This document shows positions 52,701-61,887 of a stretch of DNA of 64,000 bases, piece after piece. The notes under the pieces were generated by a model that worked only from the letters and a program-made list of their open reading frames with translations, did no database searches and was not told the DNA's origin. Position 1 is the first letter of the stretch. Each line of letters starts with the position of its first letter. This stretch comes from Curtobacterium sp. MCBD17_035. GTDB lineage: Bacteria; Actinomycetota; Actinomycetes; Actinomycetales; Microbacteriaceae. The DNA lies in contig NZ_CP126279.1 of the NCBI RefSeq assembly GCF_003234815.2, positions 2,418,001 to 2,482,000 on the forward strand, in the 5' to 3' direction. The position numbers were made by a program, and so were the translations under genes.

Positions 52701-53024
52701 CTACTTCTTGAGGGCGCGCACCAGCTTGCGCAGGACCGTGCCGACGGTCCACGCGAACGGCGTCGCGACCGCGAGCAGGGCGATGATGTTCGGCTCGAAC
52801 ACGAGCGCACGACCGGGGCGGCGGACGTACGCAGCGACGGGGATCGACGCGCTGCCGCCCCCGCCACCGCCGTTCTCGTCCTGGTCACCGCCGGCGCCGA
52901 AGCCGTACCACCCGATCGACACGGGCACGATGGTGGCGTCACCGACCTCGATCGGGTCGCCGTAGTTCGTGGCGACCCCGAGCGGGCGGACCTTGTCGGC
53001 GAGCTGCGCCGCGATGTTCGTCAT
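52701..53024 (-). CDS. GerW/YtfJ-like protein
   Basis: 107 aa. ATNYGDPIEVGDATIVPVS, GFGAGGD, a Gly-rich stretch and PVAAYV...FEPN are the sequence pattern of GerW (YtfJ) proteins, followed by one hydrophobic segment (about 78-96) and a basic C terminus. In Bacillus the family is sporulation-linked; in non-sporulating actinobacteria its role is unknown. TAGCCT (53032-53037, minus strand) is 7 nt before the ATG, indicating leaderless expression. Confidence 0.82.
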   Translation of the reverse strand: MTNIAAQLADKVRPLGVATNYGDPIEVGDATIVPVSIGWYGFGAGGDQDENGGGGGGSASIPVAAYVRRPGRALVFEPNIIALLAVATPFAWTVGTVLRKLVRALKK

Positions 53025-53181
53025 GCGCGCGAGGCTACTCCCGAGCATCGGCGGGAGCACGGGCACCCCGGCCGTCCACAGGGGAACGGGACCGCCGACC
53101 GTCCACAGGCGTGGCTGCGCTCCGGACATCGCCGAGCGGTGCCGATAGGTTGGGCCGGTCATCGACCAGGAGGTCCCGCTT

Positions 53182-55455
53182 TTGCAGACTTGGCCCGGCA
53201 ACCCCTACCCCCTCGGTGCGACGTACGACGGCAGCGGCACGAACTTCGCGATCTTCAGCGAGGCCGCCGAACGCGTCGAGCTCTGCCTCTTCGACGACGA
53301 CGGCACCGAGACCCGCATCGACCTGATCGAGGTCGATGCCTACGTCTGGCACGCCTACCTGCCGAACGTCGGTCCGGGGCAGGAGTACGGATTCCGCGTG
53401 CACGGCGAGTACGCCCCGGAGCGCGGGCATCGAGCCAACCCGAACAAGCTCCTGCTCGACCCCTACGCCAAGGCGACCAGTGGAGACATCGACTGGGACC
53501 AGTCGCTGTTCTCGTACACCTTCGGTGCGCCGGACAGCCGGAACGACGAGGACTCGGCGTCGCACATGGTGAAGGGCGTGGTCATCAACCCGTTCTTCGA
53601 CTGGCAGGGCGATCGACACCCGAAGGTCCCCTACGGCGAGACCGTGATCTACGAGGCCCACGTCAAGGGCCTGACGAAGACCCACCCGGACATCCCCGAG
53701 GAGCAACGGGGCACCTACGCGGGCGTCGCGCATCCAGCGGTCATCGGGCACCTCAAGCGGCTCGGGGTCACCACGCTCGAACTGATGCCCGTGCACCAGT
53801 ACGTGAACGACTCGATCCTGCAGCAGAAGGGCCTCAGCAACTACTGGGGGTACAACACGATCGGGTTCTTCGCCCCGCACTCGCACTACTCCGCCAGTGG
53901 GGACCGTGGGCAGCAGGTGCAGGAGTTCAAGGCGATGGTCCGGACCCTGCACGACGCCGGGATCGAGGTCGTGCTCGACGTCGTGTACAACCACACGGCC
54001 GAGGGCAACCACCTCGGACCCACCTTGTCGTTGAAGGGCATCGACAACGCGGCGTACTACCGCCTGATGGACGACGACCAGCGGTACTACCGCGACTACA
54101 CGGGAACGGGGAACTCGCTCAACGTCCGGCACCCGCACTCGCTCCAGCTCATCATGGACTCGCTCCGGTACTGGGTGACCGAGATGCACGTGGACGGCTT
54201 CCGGTTCGACCTCGCCGCCGCGCTCGCCCGCGAGTTCTACGAGGTCGACCGCCTGGCGACGTTCTTCGAACTCGTGCAACAGGACCCGATCGTGTCGCAG
54301 GTCAAGCTCATCGCGGAGCCGTGGGACGTCGGGCCCGGCGGGTACCAGGTCGGGAACTTCCCGCCGCAGTGGACCGAGTGGAACGGGCGGTACCGCGACA
54401 CCGTGCGCGACTTCTGGCGAGGCGAGCCGTCGACGCTCGGTGAGTTCGCGTCGCGCATCTCCGGATCCGCCGACCTGTACGAGCACGACGGGCGCCGCCC
54501 GGTGGCCAGCATCAACTTCATCACCGCCCACGACGGCTTCACGCTGCTCGACCTGGTCTCCTACAACGACAAGCACAACCAGGCCAACGGCGAGGACAAC
54601 AACGACGGCGAGAGCCACAACCGATCCTGGAACTCCGGGGTCGAGGGCCCCACCGACGACCCGGAGATCACGGCGCTCCGGCTCCAGCGACGCCGGAACT
54701 TCCTCGCGACGCTCCTGCTCAGCCAGGGCGTGCCGATGATCCTGCACGGCGATGAACTCGGGCGCACGCAGCTCGGCAACAACAACGTGTACGCGCAGGA
54801 CTCGGAACTGAGCTGGATCGACTGGGCCCACGCCGACCAGGAGCTCATCGACTTCGTCGGCGAGGTCGTCCGCCTCCGGCGCCACCACCCGACGTTCCGA
54901 CGGACCCGGTACTTCAACGGCCGACCCGTGCGCCGCGGGCAGGACGAGCCGCTGCCGGACATCGTCTGGCTCACCCCGGAAGGCGACGCGATGCAGCCGG
55001 AGGAATGGGACTCCGGCTTCGGCAAGAGCGTCGGGGTGTTCCTCAACGGCGACGGCATCCGCGGCCGTGACTCCCGCGGCGGACGCGTCACCGACGTCAA
55101 CTTCCTCATGTACTTCAACGCCCACTCCGAGACCGTCACGTTCACGGTGCCGTCCGACGAGTACGCCCACGCGTGGAAGATCCGGATCGACACGGCCGAC
55201 CCGGGCGAGAAGGGCGACATCGTCGCCGCCGGAGAGCCGCTCGACGTGCCGGCGCGCTCGATGCTCGTGCTCCGCGCGGAACCCCCGCAGGAGCCGACGA
55301 GTACACCGGTGTCGACGACCACCACGAGCGCTCCGACCGCGACCCCGACCGCCCCCGACGGCGTCGACACCGCGACGGAGGCCATGACCGCCACCCCGCC
55401 GGGCACCCCGCGCCCGGCACCGACCGCCGATGCCGGCAAGGGAGACCCGACGTGA
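53182..55455 (+). CDS. glgX: Glycogen debranching enzyme GlgX
   Basis: 757 aa. N-terminal carbohydrate-binding beta domain (CBM48, GATYDGSGTNFAIFSEAAE), then a GH13 barrel with VVYNHTAEG, DGFRFDLAAAL (nucleophile Asp), IAEPWDVGPGGYQ (acid Glu) and NFITAHDGFTLLDLVSYN. Hydrolyses alpha-1,6 branches of limit glycogen to release maltooligosaccharides used by TreY. TTG start at 53182 with AGGAGG at 53168-53173. A Thr/Pro-rich tail of about 50 residues is not usual. TAGGTT at about 53146 may be its -10. Stop overlaps treY (GTGA). Confidence 0.96.
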   Translation: MQTWPGNPYPLGATYDGSGTNFAIFSEAAERVELCLFDDDGTETRIDLIEVDAYVWHAYLPNVGPGQEYGFRVHGEYAPERGHRANPNKLLLDPYAKATSGDIDWDQSLFSYTFGAPDSRNDEDSASHMVKGVVINPFFDWQGDRHPKVPYGETVIYEAHVKGLTKTHPDIPEEQRGTYAGVAHPAVIGHLKRLGVTTLELMPVHQYVNDSILQQKGLSNYWGYNTIGFFAPHSHYSASGDRGQQVQEFKAMVRTLHDAGIEVVLDVVYNHTAEGNHLGPTLSLKGIDNAAYYRLMDDDQRYYRDYTGTGNSLNVRHPHSLQLIMDSLRYWVTEMHVDGFRFDLAAALAREFYEVDRLATFFELVQQDPIVSQVKLIAEPWDVGPGGYQVGNFPPQWTEWNGRYRDTVRDFWRGEPSTLGEFASRISGSADLYEHDGRRPVASINFITAHDGFTLLDLVSYNDKHNQANGEDNNDGESHNRSWNSGVEGPTDDPEITALRLQRRRNFLATLLLSQGVPMILHGDELGRTQLGNNNVYAQDSELSWIDWAHADQELIDFVGEVVRLRRHHPTFRRTRYFNGRPVRRGQDEPLPDIVWLTPEGDAMQPEEWDSGFGKSVGVFLNGDGIRGRDSRGGRVTDVNFLMYFNAHSETVTFTVPSDEYAHAWKIRIDTADPGEKGDIVAAGEPLDVPARSMLVLRAEPPQEPTSTPVSTTTTSAPTATPTAPDGVDTATEAMTATPPGTPRPAPTADAGKGDPT

Positions 55456-57884
55456 CCTCGACCCACAACGAGCAGGCAGCGGTGCCCGCTCGCCGTCCGG
55501 GAGGCGCGCGTCGCGTCCCGGACTCCACCTACCGCCTCCAGGTGACCGCCGACTTCGACCTGACGGCCGCCGCCGAGGTCGTCGACTACATCGCCGCGCT
55601 CGGTGCCGACTGGGTCTACCTGTCCCCGGTCCTCCAGGCCGAAGCGGGGTCGAGCCACGGCTACGACGTCGTCGACCACTCCCGGATCGACGTGTCCCGC
55701 GGCGGCGACGACGCGTTCCGCGTACTGACGACCGCTGCGCACGCGGCCGGGCTCGGGGTCCTCGTCGACATCGTGCCGAACCACATGGGCGTCGCGGACC
55801 CGGCGTCGAACCCCTGGTGGGAAGACCTGCTGACCCACGGGCGGGACTCCGCCGTGGCCGACGCGTTCGACGTCGACTGGGCCGCGGGCGGCGGACGCAT
55901 CCGCGTGCCCGTGCTCGACTACGACCTCGAGAGCGGCACCGAGGACGGCCTGGACGCCATCACGCTCGAGGGCGACAAGCTCATGGTCGGGACGACCGCC
56001 TACCCGACCGCCCCGGGGACCGTGAACCCGGGCGACGACGTGCGCACCGTCCACGACCGCCAGCACTACGAGTTCGTGCACTGGCGTCGCGCCGACCACG
56101 ACCTCAACTACCGCCGGTTCTTCGCCGTGAACACCCTCGCCGCGATCCGGGTCGAGGAGCCCGAGGTGTTCACCGCCTCGCACGGCCTCATCGGGCAGTG
56201 GTTCCGCGACGGTCAGGTCGACGGTCTCCGCATCGACCACCCGGACGGCCTGTACGACCCGGCGGGGTACCTCGACGACCTGGCCGAGTTGACCGGCGGG
56301 GCGTACACCCTCGTCGAGAAGATCCTCGAGCCCGGCGAGGAGCTGCCCGCCTCGTGGCCCGTCGACGGCACGACGGGCTACGACGCCCTCGGGTACGTCG
56401 ACCGCCTGTTCGTCGACCCGGCCGGCGCGGAGCCGCTCGGCGCGCTCGACTCGCGGCTGCGCGGCGAACGGGACGCCTTCCGGTGGGACCTCCTGACGCA
56501 CGGCACCCGGCGCGACGTGACCGACGGCATCCTCGGCAGCGAGGTCGCCCGACTGACCCGTCTCCTGGCGCCCGAGGTGCCCGACGTGGACCCTCGTGTC
56601 ATCGAGGACGCCGTCGCCGAGGTCACCGCGTCGTTCGGCGTCTACCGGACCTACCTTCCCGAGGGCGCACACGACCTCGTCGAGGCCCTGGAGACCGCGT
56701 GCGAGCGCCGTCCCGACCTCGACCCCGTGATCGACCGGATCGCCCCGTTCCTCGCCGACCCCGAGCACCCGGCGGCGATCCGCCTGCAGCAGACGTCGGG
56801 GATGGTCATGGCGAAGGGCGTCGAGGACTCGGCGTTCTACCGCTACTCGCGCCTGACGAGCCTGAGCGAGGTGGGAACGGACCCGAGCGTGTTCTCCATC
56901 ACGCCGACCGAGTTCCACCGCGCGCAAGAGAGTCGCCTCGCCGCCTGGCCGCACGCCATGACCACGCTCACGACCCACGACACGAAGCGGAGCGAGGACA
57001 CCCGCGCCCGCATCGCGACGCTCGCCGAGCTGGGTGACGAGTGGGTCGCCGCGTTCGAGCGTCTGAACGCCCTCGCACCGCTCGAGGACGGCGTGCTCGC
57101 GAACCTCCTCTGGCAGGCGATCGTCGGCGCGCGGCCCGCCTCACGCGAGCGGCTGCACGCCTACGCCGAGAAGGCCTCGCGTGAGGCCGGGAACACCACG
57201 ACCTGGACCGCGCCGAACGAGCCCTTCGAGGAGCGTATGCACGCGCTCGTCGACGCCGCGTTCGACGATCCGGAGGTGGTCGCGGAGCTCGACGCGATCG
57301 ACCGTCGCATCGAAGCCGCCGGCTGGTCGAACGGCCTCGGCATGAAGCTCGTGCAGCTCGCTGGCCCCGGCGTCCCGGACGTCTACCAGGGCACCGAGCT
57401 GTGGGACCGCTCCCTCGTCGACCCGGACAACCGACGACCCGTGGACTACGCCGAGCGACGACGTCTCCTCGTCGCCGTCGAGGAGGGCGCACTGCCCCCG
57501 ATCGACGCCTCCGGCGCGGCGAAGCTCCTCGTGACCTCGGCCGCCCTGCACCTGCGCCGCGACCGGCCCGAGCTGTTCACGCGGTACCTGCCGGTGCCGG
57601 CTTCGGGCGTCACCGCGGACCACGTCGTCGCGTTCGACCGCGGCGGTGCCGTGGTCGTGGCCACGCGCCTCCCGATCGGACTCGAACGGACCGGCGGCTG
57701 GGCGGACACGATGATCCACCCCGTGCCGGAGGACCGCATCGACGTCCTCACCGGCCGGACGTTCCGGGCGGGACGCGGTATCGCCGTGGCCGACCTGCTC
57801 AGCACCTACCCCGTCGCGCTCCTGGCGCCGGCGGCCAACACGACGGACGAGCCCTCGGGCGTCACGATGGAAGGCCACGCATGA
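55452..57884 (+). CDS. treY: Maltooligosyl trehalose synthase
   Basis: 810 aa GH13 enzyme that isomerises the reducing-end alpha-1,4 bond of maltooligosaccharides to an alpha,alpha-1,1 bond. TYRLQVTADFDL, VYLSPVLQAEAGSSHGYDV, VDIVPNHMGV, DGLRIDHPDGLYDP (nucleophile), VEKILEPGE (acid Glu) and TTHDTKRSEDTRAR are TreY-specific versions of the GH13 blocks. GTG start overlaps glgX, and the stop overlaps treZ (ATGA). Confidence 0.97.
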   Translation: MTSTHNEQAAVPARRPGGARRVPDSTYRLQVTADFDLTAAAEVVDYIAALGADWVYLSPVLQAEAGSSHGYDVVDHSRIDVSRGGDDAFRVLTTAAHAAGLGVLVDIVPNHMGVADPASNPWWEDLLTHGRDSAVADAFDVDWAAGGGRIRVPVLDYDLESGTEDGLDAITLEGDKLMVGTTAYPTAPGTVNPGDDVRTVHDRQHYEFVHWRRADHDLNYRRFFAVNTLAAIRVEEPEVFTASHGLIGQWFRDGQVDGLRIDHPDGLYDPAGYLDDLAELTGGAYTLVEKILEPGEELPASWPVDGTTGYDALGYVDRLFVDPAGAEPLGALDSRLRGERDAFRWDLLTHGTRRDVTDGILGSEVARLTRLLAPEVPDVDPRVIEDAVAEVTASFGVYRTYLPEGAHDLVEALETACERRPDLDPVIDRIAPFLADPEHPAAIRLQQTSGMVMAKGVEDSAFYRYSRLTSLSEVGTDPSVFSITPTEFHRAQESRLAAWPHAMTTLTTHDTKRSEDTRARIATLAELGDEWVAAFERLNALAPLEDGVLANLLWQAIVGARPASRERLHAYAEKASREAGNTTTWTAPNEPFEERMHALVDAAFDDPEVVAELDAIDRRIEAAGWSNGLGMKLVQLAGPGVPDVYQGTELWDRSLVDPDNRRPVDYAERRRLLVAVEEGALPPIDASGAAKLLVTSAALHLRRDRPELFTRYLPVPASGVTADHVVAFDRGGAVVVATRLPIGLERTGGWADTMIHPVPEDRIDVLTGRTFRAGRGIAVADLLSTYPVALLAPAANTTDEPSGVTMEGHA

Positions 57885-59668
57885 TCCCCGAACCGCCCGC
57901 CGGAACCGTCCGCACCGGCTCCTCGTTCCGCTCCGGACCGATCCGTGCCGGCCGGTACGAGGTGTGGGCCCCCGACGCCGACCGCGTGCGGTTGGTCGTC
58001 GATGGCACGGACCACGAACTGACCCGCGACGACCACGACTGGTGGAGCACGGATGCCGTCACGCCCGTCGTCGGCGCCCGGTACGGGTTCCGACTCGGCG
58101 ACGACGACGCGGTGGTCCCCGATCCGCGCACGCTGTCGCAGCCCGACGGCGTCCACGGGCTGTCGGAGGTGATCGACCTCGACGCCTTCTCCTGGAGCGA
58201 CGAGGGCTGGACCGGGCGTCCGGCCCGGGGCGCCGTGATCTACGAGATGCACGTCGGCACCTTCACCCCCGAGGGCACGCTCGACGCCGCTGCCGCCCGC
58301 CTCGAGCACCTGGTCGCGCTCGGCGTCGACCTGGTCGAGGTGCTGCCCGTCAACGCGGTGAACGGCATCTGGAACTGGGGGTACGACGGCGTCGACTGGT
58401 TCGCCGTGCACGCTCCGTACGGGGGCGCCGCCGCGTACCAGCGGTTCGTCGACCGGGCGCACGCACTCGGTCTCGGCGTGGTGCAGGACGTCGTCTACAA
58501 CCACCTCGGGCCGAGCGGGAACTACCTGCCGCTGTTCGGGCCGTACCTGCTCGCCGGGCTCGGCAACACCTGGGGCGACTCGGTGAACGTCGAGCAGCCC
58601 GAGGTCCGGGCGTTCGTCCTCGACAACGTCCGCATGTGGTTCCGGGACTTCCACGTCGACGGGCTCCGGCTCGACGCCGTGCACGCGATCCGCGACACCA
58701 CCCGGCCGCACGTCCTGGCACAGATGGCCTCGGAGACCGACGCGTTCGCGCAGTGGATCCGGAAGCCGCTGTCCCTCATCGCCGAATCCGACCTCAACGA
58801 CCCGATCATGTTCCGCCCGCGCGAGGCCCACGGCTACGGGCTGACCGGGCAGTGGTCGGACGACTTCCACCACGGTCTCCACGTCGCGCTCACGGGTGAG
58901 ACCACCGGGTACTACGCCGACTTCGCACCACTCGCCGCGTTGGCGAAGGTGCTCGAGCGCGGGTTCCTGCACGACGGCACGTGGTCGTCCTTCCGCGGAC
59001 GTCGTCACGGGCAGCCGATCGACACCGAGACCGCGCCCACCACGGCGCTGGTCGTCGCGAACCAGAACCACGACCAGATCGGCAACCGCGCCACGGGCGA
59101 CCGCCTGGCGGAGCACCTCGACGAGGCCGGTCTGGTGGTCGCCGCCGCCGTGACCCTGCTCGGGCCGTTCACGCCGATGCTGTTCATGGGCGAGGAGTTC
59201 GCGGCGTCGACGCCGTGGCAGTTCTTCACGTCGCATCCCGAGCCGGACCTCGGCATCGCGACGGCGAAGGGTCGCATCGAGGAGTTCGAGCAGATGGGGT
59301 GGGACCCGAACATCGTCCCCGACCCCCAGGACCCCGAGACGTTCCGACGGTCGAAGCTCCGGTGGGAGGAGACCCTCGAGGGGCGTGGCCGTCGCGTCCT
59401 CGATGCCTACCGGGCGTTGATCGCGCTCCGCCGCCGTGAAGAGGCCCTGGTCGACTGGCGCTTCTCGTCCAACAGCGTCCGGTTCTCCGAGGACGACCGC
59501 TGGCTGGTCCTGACGCGCTCGGACATCCACATCGTGGTGCACTTCGGGGACGCCGCTGCCTCGGTGCCCGTCGTATCCGGCGCTGAGGTGCTCTTCGCCA
59601 CGGAAGGTGCCACCGCCTCGGCCGACGGCGTGGAGTTCACCGGCCGGGGCGTCGTCGTCCTGCGCTGA
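57881..59668 (+). CDS. treZ: Malto-oligosyltrehalose trehalohydrolase
   Basis: 595 aa. Releases trehalose from the TreY product. N-terminal Ig-like domain (YEVWAPDADRVRLVVDG), barrel motifs VVYNHLGPSGNYLP, DGLRLDAVHAI (nucleophile Asp), LIAESDLNDP (acid Glu) and NQNHDQIGNR. Normal length. Last of the coupled glgX-treY-treZ set; trehalose then serves as a compatible solute or precursor for surface glycolipids. Confidence 0.97.
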   Translation: MIPEPPAGTVRTGSSFRSGPIRAGRYEVWAPDADRVRLVVDGTDHELTRDDHDWWSTDAVTPVVGARYGFRLGDDDAVVPDPRTLSQPDGVHGLSEVIDLDAFSWSDEGWTGRPARGAVIYEMHVGTFTPEGTLDAAAARLEHLVALGVDLVEVLPVNAVNGIWNWGYDGVDWFAVHAPYGGAAAYQRFVDRAHALGLGVVQDVVYNHLGPSGNYLPLFGPYLLAGLGNTWGDSVNVEQPEVRAFVLDNVRMWFRDFHVDGLRLDAVHAIRDTTRPHVLAQMASETDAFAQWIRKPLSLIAESDLNDPIMFRPREAHGYGLTGQWSDDFHHGLHVALTGETTGYYADFAPLAALAKVLERGFLHDGTWSSFRGRRHGQPIDTETAPTTALVVANQNHDQIGNRATGDRLAEHLDEAGLVVAAAVTLLGPFTPMLFMGEEFAASTPWQFFTSHPEPDLGIATAKGRIEEFEQMGWDPNIVPDPQDPETFRRSKLRWEETLEGRGRRVLDAYRALIALRRREEALVDWRFSSNSVRFSEDDRWLVLTRSDIHIVVHFGDAAASVPVVSGAEVLFATEGATASADGVEFTGRGVVVLR

Positions 59669-59692
59669 CCCGTCCATCCCGCGGGGTGGGGC

Positions 59693-59718
59693 GGGGCGGG
59701 GCGGGTACGCCCCGCCCC
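59693..59718 (+). terminator. Terminator-like hairpin after treZ
   Basis: GGGGCGGGGCG (59693-59703) and CGCCCCGCCCC (59708-59718) form a perfect 11-bp stem with a GGTA loop, 24 bp after the treZ stop. No U-tract. Confidence 0.7.
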
Positions 59719-60022
59719 TGCTCTGCCCGTCCGCACGTGGGGCCGGGTGCCGTCCCCGTCCCCGCACCGCGCTCGGGGACGAGCACCCGGTCGCCCCGCT
59801 CTGCCCCTCCGCGCGTCACCCGGTCCGCACGCGCTCGCTGCCGGCGGCGCCTGCCTCCTTGCTGGCCGCGTGCCCGCCCGGTCCCCCGGCCCCCTGGCCG
59901 CCTCGCCCCCTGGCCGCCTCGCCGCCTCGCCGCCTGGCCGCCTGCTGGACTACCCGCTCTGGTGCGCCTTACCCCCTGCGCCCGCCCCACGGACCCGCCT
60001 GCGCCCCCACCCTCGGCTCCGC
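59719..60022. other. Intergenic low-complexity region after treZ
   Basis: GC-rich DNA with CCGCCTCGCCGCCTGG-type repeats at about 59895-59945 (a loose 9-10-bp period). No gene or ribosome binding site recognised. Leads into the next cluster of palindromic elements. Confidence 0.65.
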
Positions 60023-60389
60023 GTCGACAACGCAGGAACGCGACGTCGGGATCGAGCCCCATCGGACGCACCGCGACGGGATCTCCTGAGTTGTCGCCTC
60101 TCGGGCGTGCCCTCACCTGCGGCGCTCCGCTGCCCCCATGGGCGCCGCCGCGTCGGCAACTCAGGTGATCGACGCCGGAACCGGCCCGCACCGGGGGCAG
60201 CGCAACGAATCTCCTGAGTTGTCACCTCCAGGGCTCCGGATCGCCCCCCCACTCGCGGGATTCGCCGCCTCGTTGCTCGCGCTTCCGCGCCGCTCGCCCT
60301 CGCCCGCCTCCCGCAAGCGGACAACTCAGGAGATCAATGCCGGTCGCGGCCCACACGGCGGGCAGCGCAACAGTCCTCCTGAATCGTCG

Positions 60390-60424
60390 GCTGCGCGGCT
60401 GCGCGGCTGCGCGGCTGCGCGGCG
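60390..60424. repeat. GCTGCGCG octamer repeat
   Basis: Four near-perfect copies of GCTGCGCG directly after the third element of the cluster. Confidence 0.8.
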
Positions 60425-60495
60425 GCGGGCGGCGGAGGAGGACGGAGGATCTCGCGTGCACCACCAGGTGCGCGCGGACGCCGCGGCATCGCCCG

Positions 60496-60576
60496 CACGT
60501 CCACGTCCACGTCCACGTCCACGTCCACGTCCACGTCCACGTCCACGTCCACGTCCACGTCCACGTCCACGTCCAC
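60496..60576. repeat. CACGTC hexanucleotide repeat
   Basis: About 13 uninterrupted copies of CACGTC. The array runs directly into the left arm of the fourth element (GTCCACAACGCAGGA), replacing the usual GTCGAC by GTCCAC, so the repeat and arm share bases. Copy number is likely to vary between strains. Confidence 0.95.
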
Positions 60577-61056
60577 AACGCAGGAGAACCCACGAGCCCA
60601 CGGGAACGCGGCGGAGCGCGCGACCGATCCTCCTGAGTTGTCGCGTCTCGCGCGCCGGCGGCCCCGGATCCGGATCGACCGCCCGCGGCCCGGACCGACA
60701 GTGGGACCGCGCCCGCTCACGTCGACAGCGCAGGAAGCGGCGCACGCCACGGCGACGCCCGGGAGGCCCGGCACCGGTCCTCCTGCATCGTCACCAGAGG
60801 AGGGGGACGCTGGCACGGTGCCCACGCTCGGCGGGCCCGACCGGCGTCCCACGCCGTCCTCGCTCACGTCGACAACGCAGGAAGCAGCGCACCCCACGGC
60901 GACGGCCGGGAGGCCCGGCACCGGTCCTCCTGAGTTCTCGCCAGAGGACGGCGACGGTGAGCGGGGCGGCGCCGCGCCGCGCCCGAGCCACGACGCGACG
61001 CGCCGCGCCCGACCTACGCCGCGCCGCGCCCGACCTCCGCCGCGCGCGGGCGAGAG

Positions 61057-61836
61057 CTACGCCGCGACGTGCGCGTTCGCGCGCACCGACGGCAGCCGCC
61101 GCCGGTGCAGCACGAGCGACTTCACCTCACGGATCCTGCGGTCGACGCCCCACTTCGTCACGAGGGTGAGCGACTCGCGCACGATGTTCCCGCTCATCTT
61201 GGACACGCCGAACTCGCGCTCGGTGAACGTGATGGGCGTCTCGACGACGCAGAGCCCGGCTTCGAGCGCACGCCAGCACAGGTCGACCTGGAAGCAGTAC
61301 CCGCGCGACGCGATCCCGGTCAGGTCGATGCGCCGGAGCGCGGGGGCGGTGAACACACGGAACCCGCCGGTGGCGTCGTGCACCGCGATGCCGAGGGCGA
61401 GGCGGGAGTACAGGTTGCCACCGCGCGAGAGCAGCGACCGGTGCCAAGGCCAGTTCTCGACCTCGCCGCCGGGGACCCAGCGGGAGCCGAGCACGAGGTC
61501 GTTCGTCTCGGACAGCTCGAGCATGTGCGGCAGATACTCGGGGTGGTGCGAGCCGTCGGCGTCCATCTCCACGAGCCGCTCGTACCCGCGCTCGAGCCCC
61601 CAGGCGAAGCCGGCGAGGTAGGCGCCGCCGAGACCGTTCTTCTCGGCCCGGTGCAGCACCTGCACTCGCGGGTCCGCAGCGGCGAGCTCGTCGGCGATGG
61701 CGCCGGTGCCGTCGGGCGAGTTGTCGTCCACGACGAGGACGTCGACACGGTCCGATGCCCGCAGCGTGCGCGCGACGATGGCCCGCACGTTGTCCTTCTC
61801 GTTGTACGTGGGGATGACGACGAGGGCGTCGTTCAT
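61057..61836 (-). CDS. Polyprenol-phosphate mannose synthase-like GT2
   Basis: 259 aa, soluble. ALVVIPTYNEKDN, VVDDNSPDGTG, EMDADGSHHPEYLP (DxD metal site), LGSRWVPGG and GYCFQVDL with the C-terminal ITFTEREFGVSKMSG are diagnostic for the DPM1/Ppm1 family, which transfers mannose from GDP-mannose to polyprenyl phosphate. It would supply donors for GT-C mannosyltransferases such as the one at 28850. ATG at 61836 with GAGGAG about 10 bases upstream; homologues also start here. Confidence 0.92.
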   Translation of the reverse strand: MNDALVVIPTYNEKDNVRAIVARTLRASDRVDVLVVDDNSPDGTGAIADELAAADPRVQVLHRAEKNGLGGAYLAGFAWGLERGYERLVEMDADGSHHPEYLPHMLELSETNDLVLGSRWVPGGEVENWPWHRSLLSRGGNLYSRLALGIAVHDATGGFRVFTAPALRRIDLTGIASRGYCFQVDLCWRALEAGLCVVETPITFTEREFGVSKMSGNIVRESLTLVTKWGVDRRIREVKSLVLHRRRLPSVRANAHVAA

Positions 61837-61887
61837 GCGTGATGTCTCCTCGGTGGGCACGAACGGACGATACCGTTCACGCACCGC

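Larger units (their letters stand above)
60023..60942. repeat. Cluster of six palindromic elements with irregular spacing
   Basis: Elements at 60023-60098, 60152-60226, 60317-60391, 60571-60645, 60721-60795 and 60868-60942, five of them exactly 75 bp by 15-nt arms. Left arms vary around GTCGACAACGCAGGA or ACAACTCAGGA, right arms around TCCTGAGTTGTCGCC. Start-to-start distances are 129, 165, 254, 150 and 147 bp. The last two contain CCGGGAGGCCCGGCACCGG. Between convergent genes. Confidence 0.9.
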
